NCBI RefSeq assembly: GCF_020442045.1
Contig: NZ_JAGRLA010000025.1
Span: 1 to 64,000, forward strand
Direction: 5' to 3'
DNA length: 64,000 nucleotides
Origin: Bauldia sp.
GTDB lineage: Bacteria > Pseudomonadota > Alphaproteobacteria > Rhizobiales > Kaistiaceae
The translations under genes and the position numbers were made by a program. The notes below the pieces were generated by a model that was not told the DNA's origin, made no database searches, and worked only from the letters and a program-made list of their open reading frames with translations. Below are positions 34,004 to 42,143 of the stretch, in pieces (the first letter of the stretch is position 1; every line of letters starts with the position of its first letter).

Positions 34004-35341
34004 GTGAAGGAACTCATCCGCTCATCCGTGGTGGTCACCGGCATCCGGGGCGCGGGCATCGTGCTCCAGAGCCTGATCCTGCTGTTCCTCGCCCGGTCGC
34101 TGCCTGTCCATGAACTCGGCATCTTCGCGCTCTTCTATGCTGGCTTCGGCATCGTCAGGATCCTCGGGCCGCTGGGCACCGACCAGGTGACGATGCGGCA
34201 GGTGGCCGTCGCCGAGGGAATACCCGACGGGGCCTTGCATCGAATCCTCAACACATCCTTCGTGCTCGTCGCCGGCGTCAATGCCGTCATCGCGGCCGCG
34301 GCATTCGGGCTCGTGTCACTCGCCTTTCCATGGGTCTTCGAAGCCACCGGCCTCTCCGTCGCGGAGCTCCTGCTCATCATCGCCTCCGCACCGGCATTCG
34401 CCCTGATCGGGCTGATGACCTATCAACTGCGCGGGTTCGGCTATAACGCGCTGGCGCAATTCCCGGACAGTGTCGCCCTGCAGCTCTTCATCGGAGGCGG
34501 GGTGGCCGGGCTAGCCTATGCCGGCAGGCTCGACCTGCCGTCGACGCTCTTCGTGCTGGTTGCCGCGGCCTGGCTCGTGGCGGCGATCTATCTGGTCATC
34601 CGACTGAGGATCGGAGTCGATACCGGCGCGAGACCGACATGGATGTCCACCCGGTGCTTGATCGGCGAGAGCAGGGAGGTCCTCTACGCGCTCAGCATCA
34701 CCGCGCTCTCCGCCCGGTTGCCGCTCCTGCTTTCGGCACCGCTGCTTGGTTCCGCGGCGACCGCGATCTTCGACGTCGCGTCCCGGTTCGGCAGCGTGCC
34801 CTCGATCACCACCTCGGCCGTGGCAGTGGCGTTCTCGCCGCGGTTCGCCGCGCTGGCGCATTCGAGCGACCGAGCCGCGATGTCGCGGACACTTTCATTC
34901 GCGTCGCTGGTCGCCGTGTCACCGGCGATCGCCTATTTCGGGGTTGCGGCGGCGGCTGCGCCGTTTCTGATCGATCATGTGCTGCCGCCCGCCTATGCGC
35001 ATATCTATCTGCCGATGCTGGTCGTCTGCGCGGCGCTGACCGTCAATGCCGCCTTCGGCGTGACCAGCAACTTCCTGTTCATGGCCGGCGAGAGCCGGGT
35101 CGTGCGGAACTTCTCGATCGCGCAACTGGCCGGGATCGGCATCCTGACGCCGCTGTTCGCGTGGCAGTTCGGGACATTGGGACTTGCCGTCGCGGTTCTC
35201 GCCGGATCGGTGATCCGCGACGTCGGCATGGCCGTCTGGGCGAGCCGGAGGTTCGGCGTAACGCTACCGCCTTTCGGGCTTGGACGATTGAGCCGGCCGC
35301 GCATCCAGGAGACCGGCGGTCTCGTCCAGGATGGTCCCTGA
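34004..35341 (+). CDS. Oligosaccharide flippase (Wzx-type, MOP superfamily)
   Basis: A 445-residue integral membrane protein with about 12 predicted helices, of the polysaccharide-biosynthesis (PST) branch of the MOP superfamily; it would flip lipid-linked repeat units to the periplasm. The N-terminus from the GTG at 34004 (KELIRSSVVVTGIRGAGIVLQ) has the family's opening helix, followed by LFLARSLPVHELGIFALFY and LGPLGTDQVTMRQVAVAEG. The middle VFDVASRFGSVPS and the late helix pair TLGLAVAVLAGSVIRDVGMA also fit. GGGGA lies four bases before this start; the frame is open further upstream to 33935 but that part is not family-like. It ends 10 bp from the convergent GT4 gene. Confidence 0.9.
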   Translation: MKELIRSSVVVTGIRGAGIVLQSLILLFLARSLPVHELGIFALFYAGFGIVRILGPLGTDQVTMRQVAVAEGIPDGALHRILNTSFVLVAGVNAVIAAAAFGLVSLAFPWVFEATGLSVAELLLIIASAPAFALIGLMTYQLRGFGYNALAQFPDSVALQLFIGGGVAGLAYAGRLDLPSTLFVLVAAAWLVAAIYLVIRLRIGVDTGARPTWMSTRCLIGESREVLYALSITALSARLPLLLSAPLLGSAATAIFDVASRFGSVPSITTSAVAVAFSPRFAALAHSSDRAAMSRTLSFASLVAVSPAIAYFGVAAAAAPFLIDHVLPPAYAHIYLPMLVVCAALTVNAAFGVTSNFLFMAGESRVVRNFSIAQLAGIGILTPLFAWQFGTLGLAVAVLAGSVIRDVGMAVWASRRFGVTLPPFGLGRLSRPRIQETGGLVQDGP

Positions 35342-35351
35342 GGGGGGCGGC

Positions 35352-36482
35352 TCACGGCCGTCGGGACAGGACCTCTTTGTAGAGCCGGGTCATGCGGGTC
35401 GCATAGCCGCGGACGTCGAAACGTTCGAGGAAGGCCTGTCGTGCTCCGTCGGAAAGCTGCCGCCGGAGGTCCGGATCGGCGATGACGCGGCCGAGCGCAT
35501 CAGCCAGGGCATCGACGTCCCGGGGCGGGACCAGCAGGCCCGATACCCCATCCTCGACCGCTTCGGGGATCGCGCCGACCGGCGTGGTGATCAACGCGAG
35601 ACGATAGGCCATCCCCTCCAGAATCGACATCGGCAGGCCTTCGTGATGGGACGGCAGTACCAGCACGTCCGCCGACGCGAGCAGTTCCTTCACGGTTTCC
35701 GGGCCGACCCATCCAGGGAATTCCATGCGGTCCGCGATGGAAAGCCGCGCCGCCGCCGTCCGGTAGGGCTCCGTGTCGCCGTCGCCGGCCAGGACCGCCG
35801 TCCAGGGCAGCGATGCGATGTCGGATTTCCCCAGCGCCTCGACCAGCTCGGGCACGCCCTTTGCGGGGGAAAGCCGACCGAGAAAAAGGATATGGCAGCG
35901 GCCTTCCGGATCCGAGTCGCGGTCTATGCTCTCGGGGCCGGGCACCGCATTGTGCATGACCACGATATGTCGGGCTTCGACGCCGATCCCGTCACGGGCG
36001 AAATCACGCCATTGGTTGCCAAGCACGATGACCCGCCGGGCACGGGTGAACATCCGGCGCGTGAAGGCGCGGAAGGGGCCGCGCAGGCCGCTGAAGAACT
36101 GGTGATAGAGGCCACTGTGGACGTGCACCACATACGGTATGCGAAGCACCGACGCGACGAAGGCGACGATCGACTTGCGAACCGTGCTGGCGCGGACGGA
36201 GACGTTGACATGCAGGATGTCGGCTTTGCCGGTCGCGAATATCCAAGCGATCTGCGCGGCCGCGCGCGCCAGGTAGAATGGTGACCACAGCAGGCTGCCG
36301 GGTCCCCGCGGATCGACGATCCGTGCCTCGGGCGCGTCATCCTGGTCCCGCCAGGCGTCGACGAGATAGCCGACCGCGCGACTGATCCCGCCTTCGAAAT
36401 AGCGACCGCCCGGGCAGACGATGACGACCCGGATCTTGCGTTCGTCAGGCAAAGGCTGCCCCTGCTTCATCGACATGGACAT
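35352..36482 (-). CDS. GT4-type glycosyltransferase (second)
   Basis: A GT-B fold glycosyltransferase of about 376 residues. The N-terminal domain begins VVIVCPGGRYFEGGISRAVGY and includes HVNVSVRASTVRKS and VVHVHSGLYHQFF; the donor domain has ILFLGRLSPAKGVPELVEAL, VLAGDGDTEPY, and the GT4 motif PSHHEGLPMSILEGMA, with the paired glutamates of the EX7E pattern. It would add a sugar to the lipid-linked repeat unit. The start is uncertain: ATGs at 36482, 36476 and 36470 are possible and none has a good ribosome-binding site; a GTG at 36515 is less likely. It is divergent from the polymerase gene and convergent with the flippase gene. Confidence 0.92.
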   Translation of the reverse strand: MSMSMKQGQPLPDERKIRVVIVCPGGRYFEGGISRAVGYLVDAWRDQDDAPEARIVDPRGPGSLLWSPFYLARAAAQIAWIFATGKADILHVNVSVRASTVRKSIVAFVASVLRIPYVVHVHSGLYHQFFSGLRGPFRAFTRRMFTRARRVIVLGNQWRDFARDGIGVEARHIVVMHNAVPGPESIDRDSDPEGRCHILFLGRLSPAKGVPELVEALGKSDIASLPWTAVLAGDGDTEPYRTAAARLSIADRMEFPGWVGPETVKELLASADVLVLPSHHEGLPMSILEGMAYRLALITTPVGAIPEAVEDGVSGLLVPPRDVDALADALGRVIADPDLRRQLSDGARQAFLERFDVRGYATRMTRLYKEVLSRRP

Positions 36483-36613
36483 GCGGATCGAGACACGTCC
36501 GGAATGCCGGGCCACCCTAGGCGCGACGTCTAAATTTTTTGCATACCGTCCGGCGGGGACGGCAGCGGGCCACGCGCTTTCGGCCAGGGATTCCGTCGGT
36601 CCGGCGGTTAAAC

Positions 36614-37972
36614 ATGTTTGGTGAAATCCTAACCCGATCGGTAAAGGACGATTACAATATCCCCGATCCGCTGACTTTCGATCCGCCGGGCGCGATGCGA
36701 GGTGAGCGGCCGCCGCGATCGCCCATCAAGCCGCTGAAAACCGCGATGACGATCTTCTATGACGAGACAGTCGGGGAAGCCCCGCGCGAAAGGCTGGTGC
36801 TGCGCGTTTGGGGACCGGTGACGCTGCTCTTCGTCGCGAGCGCGTTTCATACGCTTGCCTTCCGCTTCACGCCGGATGCCTTCGGCCATGCCGTCGCGGG
36901 GCTGGTCGGCCTGGCGCTGATGCTCGCGGCACTTCTTCCCGCGATATCGGACGGCCGGCTCGAATTCGATGCCCGGAAAATCTACTTCCTCGTCATGGTG
37001 GTCGCCACCATGGGCGCCTATTTCTTCCAGGTCGCGCACTATGCCAGTGCCGTCGAATTCGCGACGAACCTCATCCGCGTCCAGACGGCCATCGCCGCGG
37101 TGATCTTCTTTTCGACCACGGACGGTTCGCTCTCGGTCAGGCCCGCGCTGCTCGCTTACGCGGCGATGGTGTTGCTCGCCTTCCTGATGACCGCCAAATA
37201 TGGCCTCTATGAATATGGTGGAACCGCGCGCCCCTATCCCTTCACAGGGGAAGAGACCGTCCACCCCAGCGGCTATGCGCTGATGGCTGCGCTGATCGGC
37301 ACGATCATCCTCAAGATGCGAGGCGCGATCGGGTGGCGGATGGCGCTGCTGATCGGCGTTCCCGTGGCCGGTCTCATCCTCGCCTACCAGGTCCGGACGA
37401 CCTGGATGATGATCATCGCCTTCGTGGTGGTCCTGGCCCTCTTCTCGATACGTCGGCGATTAGGCCCGCGGGTCTTCGCCGCGAGCCTTGGAGCGGGCTT
37501 CGCCCTGGTCATGCTGGTGATCGGACTGGTCATGGCCTTCGGCCTTGGTGGATTCGACCTGTCGCAGTTCTCGAGCGGCCGGACCAGCGTCTATCTGGAG
37601 CGTATCGACCTGATTGTTCACAGGCCGGTCGCCGAAGTGCTTTTCGGCACCGGCATCGGCTCCGACAGCCTGAGAACAGCGACCTGGTGGTGGGCGGAGA
37701 AGGACTCCCACAACGACTTCCTCCGTATCGTCATCGAGCAGGGCGTGGTCTGCCTGGCGGCGCTGATATTGATCCTCGGCGCGACGCTTCGACGGCTGAG
37801 GGATCCGGTTCGTATCGCCGTCATGGCCGCGCTGGTCACCGGCTCGTTCCTCAGCAACGGCCTGCTTGATCGGCCGCTCCTGGCGGTCATGTTCCTGGCG
37901 ACGATGGCCTTCAGCGCCGTGCCGGACAAGAACTTCGTCTCAGAAGGACGGTGGGTGCCGGAGGAAGGCTGA
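36614..37972 (+). CDS. O-antigen ligase/polymerase-like membrane protein (Wzy candidate)
   Basis: A protein of about 452 residues with roughly ten membrane helices, of the Wzy/O-antigen ligase (PF04932-like) type. The diagnostic part is the large loop region with QFSSGRTSVYLERIDLI, LFGTGIGSDS and EKDSHNDFLRIVIEQGVV, where RT, GxG and HNDFLR match the polymerase/ligase signature. Together with the flippase and chain-length protein nearby this completes a Wzy-dependent export system. The N-terminus is unsettled: from the ATG at 36614 there would be about 75 mostly hydrophilic residues before the first helix; in-frame ATGs at 36695 and 36743 are alternatives, and none has a convincing ribosome-binding site. 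Confidence 0.88.
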   Translation: MFGEILTRSVKDDYNIPDPLTFDPPGAMRGERPPRSPIKPLKTAMTIFYDETVGEAPRERLVLRVWGPVTLLFVASAFHTLAFRFTPDAFGHAVAGLVGLALMLAALLPAISDGRLEFDARKIYFLVMVVATMGAYFFQVAHYASAVEFATNLIRVQTAIAAVIFFSTTDGSLSVRPALLAYAAMVLLAFLMTAKYGLYEYGGTARPYPFTGEETVHPSGYALMAALIGTIILKMRGAIGWRMALLIGVPVAGLILAYQVRTTWMMIIAFVVVLALFSIRRRLGPRVFAASLGAGFALVMLVIGLVMAFGLGGFDLSQFSSGRTSVYLERIDLIVHRPVAEVLFGTGIGSDSLRTATWWWAEKDSHNDFLRIVIEQGVVCLAALILILGATLRRLRDPVRIAVMAALVTGSFLSNGLLDRPLLAVMFLATMAFSAVPDKNFVSEGRWVPEEG

Positions 37973-38028
37973 CCCGGGCCGGTACCGGCATTTGCCCAGA
38001 CGGCGTCTTTCCCGATATCAACGAAAGC

Positions 38029-39591
38029 TCAGCCGATCGCGGCGCGCACGACGTTGTCGGGCACGGCGGCACTGGCCCCGGCGGGGCTTCGCGACGGCCA
38101 GCAGCGCGACGTGTTTTCGTCGATGCCGTCGATGGTTTCCAGCCGGCCGGCCCGATTGAGCGTATGGATCATCGGATAAGGCCAATTCGTGGCGGCATCG
38201 ATCGGTTGCGGCGGCGTGACTACGACCGATGTCTCGTCGAGACGGACGATTTCCGCCAGGCCGAGGCCGCCGCCATAGCGGAGCGTGCCGTCCTGGAGGG
38301 GAAGGAATATCCGGCCGTCGATCCGGATGAAGGCGCCGCCGGGGCGCCCGGCCTGGCGATTGATGGAAATCGGATTCATCGGATGAGGCTGCCACGGTCC
38401 TTCCAGGCGATCGGCATGGAAGGCGACAAGCGTGTCGGAGGCGCTGCCGCCATTGTCGCGTTGACTGGCGAAAAGCCAGAGCCGGCCGCCGTGATCGAGG
38501 AGCGTTGCGTCGAAGAGGTCCTGCTCGCCGACCATGACGCAATGCCTGATCCACCGCCGCGGAAACTCTTCGGCCTTGTAGAGCAGCAGGTTACCGCCGG
38601 CGCCCACTTCCGGCATCATCCAGATCGCGCCGTCTCTGGCGAAGACATGCGGATACGACATGTGGAATGGTTCTTCGAGCACGCAGGCCGTACCCAGCAC
38701 GCCGCCTTTCGTATCCAGCTCGGCGACCGAGATAACGCCCCTGCGGGTGGCGTAGCGGTATTCCTCGACGAAGATGAAGTGGCGATCCTGCCACTCGAAG
38801 GGAAAGGGGTCCGCGAAGTAGCGCAGGCCGTCGTCAGGAAGGATCGACCACGCCGGGCCGTCGAGGGAACGCGAGTGGGCGACGCCCGGACCGTCCACAA
38901 ATCGATAACCGACCCGCCAATGCTGATCCCGGTAGCGGAGCTTGTGGACGGCGCGACCGGCGAGGCGTGGCAGCGCCGAACCGAGATAGGAGCCGGCGAG
39001 CGCCAGGCCGGTCGGCGGTTCGCTTCCGGTGGCCGTCGTCGTTCCCGGTTCGTCCACCGCGGGGCGGGGCGCGAAGAAGCGATCCACCGAACATGTCACC
39101 GCGGTGATCGTACGGGCGAGGACATCCTCCAGGCCGCGCGACACCAGCACGCGACTGTCGACCATCGGCGCCGCTTCGCCGACGGTCCTGCCGTCGATGG
39201 TGACGGCGAGGCGTGGCAATCCGCCGGTGGCGAGCACCTGCGCCGCGGTGGCGAAACACGGGCTGCCGTCGAATGACAGGCGCAGGGTCGGCGCGCCGCG
39301 TTGCGCCTTCGATCCGGTCAGGTCGATGACGAGCCCGGCGGGCGAAGGCGTGCCGGCCTGCCGGGCGGTGCCGGGTTGCCGGGCCTCGGTCGCGGAGGCA
39401 AGGGTACTGCCGCGGCTCCTCAGCACATGGGCTTCGAAGGTGAGGATGATGTCCAGGGCGAGGTGATGCGATTGCGCGCTGTCATCGCGGACCACGGCGA
39501 CGTCATATCCAGCATTCTCGAGCCGCTCGGCAATCGCCATCTGCCATTGCCGGGCCGGTCCCCGCGGAAGAATGACGTCAATGCGCGCCAA
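38029..39591 (-). CDS. Beta-propeller protein of the GINT1 N-terminal type with formyltransferase-like front half
   Basis: A 520-residue cytoplasmic protein. The C-terminal half (from about residue 215) has the five-bladed propeller pattern found at the N-terminus of plant glucosamine inositolphosphorylceramide transferase and in many bacterial sugar-modification genes: RYFADPFPFEWQDRHFIFVEEY, GVISVAELD, VLEEPFHMSYPHVFARDGAIWMMPE, KAEEFPRRW, FDATLLDHGGRLWLFAS. These resemble glycoside hydrolase family 43 repeats. The N-terminal part (IDVILPRGPARQWQMAIAERLE, LDIILTFEAHV) looks like the formyltransferase-type front domain that often precedes it, but the catalytic segment is not obvious. It lies at the edge of the exopolysaccharide region and next to the carrier-protein genes. 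The product is unknown; a sugar acyl- or formyl-transfer role is a guess. Confidence 0.75.
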   Translation of the reverse strand: MARIDVILPRGPARQWQMAIAERLENAGYDVAVVRDDSAQSHHLALDIILTFEAHVLRSRGSTLASATEARQPGTARQAGTPSPAGLVIDLTGSKAQRGAPTLRLSFDGSPCFATAAQVLATGGLPRLAVTIDGRTVGEAAPMVDSRVLVSRGLEDVLARTITAVTCSVDRFFAPRPAVDEPGTTTATGSEPPTGLALAGSYLGSALPRLAGRAVHKLRYRDQHWRVGYRFVDGPGVAHSRSLDGPAWSILPDDGLRYFADPFPFEWQDRHFIFVEEYRYATRRGVISVAELDTKGGVLGTACVLEEPFHMSYPHVFARDGAIWMMPEVGAGGNLLLYKAEEFPRRWIRHCVMVGEQDLFDATLLDHGGRLWLFASQRDNGGSASDTLVAFHADRLEGPWQPHPMNPISINRQAGRPGGAFIRIDGRIFLPLQDGTLRYGGGLGLAEIVRLDETSVVVTPPQPIDAATNWPYPMIHTLNRAGRLETIDGIDENTSRCWPSRSPAGASAAVPDNVVRAAIG

Positions 39592-39707
39592 CGATCTGAC
39601 TCCCTGCCTGCGACATCGGTTATCGATCGGTATTCACTATTCTTGGATGACGCAACGCGGAGCCTTTTCGCATCGCCACGACCGGAGCGACGCGGGCAAG
39701 GCGGACC

Positions 39708-40292
39708 CTAGAGGCCGATAGAGTCGGAGACCATCCTCAGCGCCTTCACGATGCGACCGGGATTCTGGATCCGGAACGTCTTCCTGATGTGGTCCTCGAC
39801 CACCCAGGTCGCCGACGTGCCGGCCACGAAGCGTGTGCTCTCGCCAGGATGGAGGGTGATTGTCTTGCCCATATATTCGATCTCGGCGGAGCCATCGAGG
39901 ATGTAGATGTCCTCGTCGACCGTATAGTGCCACACGAATTTTCCGGGCCCGATGCATTCCCAGATACCGCTCGATGTTGCCCAGAAGGACGAACGCTCGA
40001 ACACGGTCATATTGAATTCGGGATCGCCCGAGATGATCCAGGACGGATCGATCGGGGAAGGCTGGAGCTCATGCGCCTGGGCGACGCCGAGATCGGCCTT
40101 ATAGCCGAAGACCGCCGGCGCCTTGAGCGCAAGACCGACGGCGCCGACGATGGCGAGCGTGGCGACGACGGTGACGATCGTCCCGCCGACCGTCCGCCGC
40201 TTCGGCGCCGCCGGGGCATCGCCTCGGGTTCGGTCGAAGGCGCCCGCGATCGCCGGGTCGGACATGGGAATACTTTGCCTATAGTCGGCCAT
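39708..40292 (-). CDS. Membrane-anchored cupin protein, coupled to carrier protein
   Basis: A 194-residue protein with a cytoplasmic N-terminus of about 38 residues, one membrane helix (GGTIVTVVATLAIVGAVGLAL) and a C-terminal cupin of the ureidoglycine-aminohydrolase-like (PF05899) type: PSWIISGDPEFNMTVFERS, SGIWECIGPGKFVWHYTVDEDIYILDG, GKTITLHPGESTRFVAG and TWVVEDHIRKTF. The metal-binding set of standard cupins is incomplete (one His and two acidic residues in the first motif, no clear final His), so it may not be an enzyme. Its ATG overlaps the stop of the carrier-protein gene (ATGA), so the two are co-translated. A cupin outside the membrane tied to a cytoplasmic carrier protein is unusual. 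Confidence 0.85.
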   Translation of the reverse strand: MADYRQSIPMSDPAIAGAFDRTRGDAPAAPKRRTVGGTIVTVVATLAIVGAVGLALKAPAVFGYKADLGVAQAHELQPSPIDPSWIISGDPEFNMTVFERSSFWATSSGIWECIGPGKFVWHYTVDEDIYILDGSAEIEYMGKTITLHPGESTRFVAGTSATWVVEDHIRKTFRIQNPGRIVKALRMVSDSIGL

Positions 40293-40588
40293 CAGGAAAC
40301 CTCTTCGGGCTCGCGTAAACGGGTGACAAGGGCGTGGATGGTCTCGATTGAACGGAAATTCTCGGGGGTGATGTCGAAAGGGGGAATGGTCACGTCGAAC
40401 TCTGCCTCGACGGCCAGCATCAGGTTGACCATGTCGACCGACGTGAGGCCAATTTCGACGAGATCCCAATTGGTTGGGATTTCCGGCAGGGTGACTGTCC
40501 CGTCAGGGCGATTCCTGGTGAGGATATCCTCGACCAGCGCCACCAGCCTGGTCTGGGAACCGGGTATGCCTGTCTCGATCGGCTGCAT
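40292..40588 (-). CDS. Acyl/aminoacyl carrier protein 1
   Basis: A 98-residue carrier protein of the four-helix ACP fold. The phosphopantetheine attachment serine is Ser50 in EIGLTSVDMVNLMLAVE; the usual DSLD context is replaced by TSVD, as seen in specialised carriers. The third-helix segment PPFDITPENFRSIETIHALV is normal. It is divergent from the acyl-CoA-dehydrogenase-like and amino acid:[carrier protein] ligase genes across a 290-bp AT-rich gap, which makes it the first candidate for the ligase's carrier. The gene is translationally coupled to the membrane cupin gene. The carrier-protein call is strong; what it carries is inference from neighbours. Confidence 0.92.
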   Translation of the reverse strand: MQPIETGIPGSQTRLVALVEDILTRNRPDGTVTLPEIPTNWDLVEIGLTSVDMVNLMLAVEAEFDVTIPPFDITPENFRSIETIHALVTRLREPEEVS

Positions 40589-40878
40589 TGACGCTTATCC
40601 TGAAGATCGTGTTCCTTCGTGTGAGCATCATTTTCGGACGAAGCTAAACTGTCAATTTGGAATCAATTTCTCTGGCGCTTCCCTTTAATTAACCTTACCC
40701 CTTAATATTAAGATGCGGACACATCGAAATTTAGGTGAAATAGCCGACATATTTCTTGAAATACTCTTCTGATTGCTGGAGCTTTGCCGGAGCGGCACAG
40801 GCTTCCTTCCACACTCGAGAAAGGAGTCGGGGGAAGCGACTGGCGCGTCGTGTCACCGGCAAGGAGACAAATCAGATC
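40589..40878. promoter_or_regulatory. AT-rich divergent control region (carrier protein 1 / dehydrogenase-like)
   Basis: This 290-bp gap contains a strongly AT-rich core (about 40640-40760) with TTAATTAA at 40685-40692 and the perfect 12-bp palindrome CTTAATATTAAG at 40701-40712. It must carry both divergent promoters. I could not assign definite -35/-10 elements. AGGAGA near 40862 serves the dehydrogenase-like gene. Confidence 0.45.
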
Positions 40879-42120
40879 ATGACCGCGCTCGACATTCTCG
40901 AAACCAGGCCCCGTCGAACCCAACCGGGAGCGAACGGAGCGACGCTCGTCCCGGACGGGCAGGATATTGACCTCAAGGCCCGCACCGACGCGGTCGCCGC
41001 GATCGCCCGCCAACATGCGGCCGACGTCGACAGCGCCGGGCGATTCCCCGAGGAGGCGATCGCGGCGGCCCGCGCCGAGCGACTTCTCGGCGTCATGGTG
41101 CCGGTCGAATTCGGCGGTGACGGAGCCAGCATCTCCGACGTCGTCGACATCTGCTACCGGCTGGGCCAGACCTGCGCTTCCGCGGCGATGATCTATGCCA
41201 TGCACCAGACCAAGGTCGCGTGCCTGGTCAGGCACGGAGCGAGCGACCCCTGGCATCGCGAGCTGCTGCGGCGCATCGCGTCCGAGCAGCTTCTGCTCGC
41301 CTCGTCGACGACGGAGGGCAAGGGCGGTGGCAATGTCCGGTCGAGCGACGCGGCGATCGTTCCGCACGGTGACCGGATCAGCCTCGAGCGCGCCGCCACG
41401 GTAATTTCCTACGGCGCCTATGCCGATGGCGTGGTGACCACCGCCCGTCGATCGGTCGATGCGGACGCGTCGGACCAGGTGCTCGTCGCCTTCCTCAAGG
41501 AAGACTATACGCTGGAACCGACGGTCTCCTGGGACACGCTCGGCATGCGCGGGACCTGCAGCTCCGGTTTCGCCCTCAAGGCCGAGGGTGCCGCCAGCCA
41601 GATCCTTCCGATCAGCTACGACAAGATTCACGTCCAGACGATGACGCCGATGGCGCATCTCGCCTGGGCCGGCGTCTGGACCGGCATCGCGGCCGCGGCG
41701 GTCGAGAAGGCCCGGCTCTTCGTCCGGAACGCGGCCCGGCACGCGAAGGGACAGCTGCCGCCCGGCGCGGCGCGAGTCACCGAAGCGAGCGCCCAGCTTC
41801 TCAAGCTGCGGAGCCTGATGGAATCGGGCCTGCGCCGCTTCGAGCAGGCCGCCGGCGACGAGCGGGTGCTGGGCTCGGTCGACTTCCAGACCGCGATCAA
41901 CCTGATCAAGGTCGACGCGTCCGACCTCGCGGTTTCGATCGTGATGACCGCCATGCGCGCCTGTGGCCTGTCCGGCTACCGGAACGACGGCGACTTCACC
42001 ATCGGCCGGCATCTTCGCGACGTCCTCTCGTCGCCGATCATGATCAACAACGACCGCATCCTGACCAATGTCGGGCCTTCGGCGCTGATGGTCGCCATCC
42101 CCGAAACACTGCAGAGCTGA
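40879..42120 (+). CDS. Acyl-CoA-dehydrogenase-like flavoprotein
   Basis: A 413-residue protein with the acyl-CoA dehydrogenase fold and FAD site. The N-terminal helical domain (AAIARQHAADVDSAGRFPEEAIAAARAERLLG), the middle beta domain (STTEGKGGGNVRSSDAAI, SWDTLGMRGTCSSGF) and the C-terminal helical domain (HLAWAGVWTGIAAAAVEKA, MRACGLSGYRNDGDFTIGRHLRDVL) are all present. The usual catalytic glutamate motif YEGT is not seen; the equivalent region reads SSPIMINNDRILTN. Such variants act on carrier-bound substrates or as flavin monooxygenases rather than on acyl-CoA. It directly precedes the amino acid:[carrier protein] ligase gene (23 bp gap), so a carrier-tethered aminoacyl thioester is a plausible substrate, as for prolyl-carrier-protein oxidases. 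That is inference. Start ATG at 40879 follows a purine-rich site. Confidence 0.88.
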   Translation: MTALDILETRPRRTQPGANGATLVPDGQDIDLKARTDAVAAIARQHAADVDSAGRFPEEAIAAARAERLLGVMVPVEFGGDGASISDVVDICYRLGQTCASAAMIYAMHQTKVACLVRHGASDPWHRELLRRIASEQLLLASSTTEGKGGGNVRSSDAAIVPHGDRISLERAATVISYGAYADGVVTTARRSVDADASDQVLVAFLKEDYTLEPTVSWDTLGMRGTCSSGFALKAEGAASQILPISYDKIHVQTMTPMAHLAWAGVWTGIAAAAVEKARLFVRNAARHAKGQLPPGAARVTEASAQLLKLRSLMESGLRRFEQAAGDERVLGSVDFQTAINLIKVDASDLAVSIVMTAMRACGLSGYRNDGDFTIGRHLRDVLSSPIMINNDRILTNVGPSALMVAIPETLQS

Positions 42121-42143
42121 ACGGCAAGCGGAGCCAAGAGACC

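Noticed and set aside
36608..36620. Palindrome AAACATGTTT around the polymerase start codon as an operator.
   Set aside because: Ten bases of simple sequence around an ATG are too short to support, and there is no second copy nearby.
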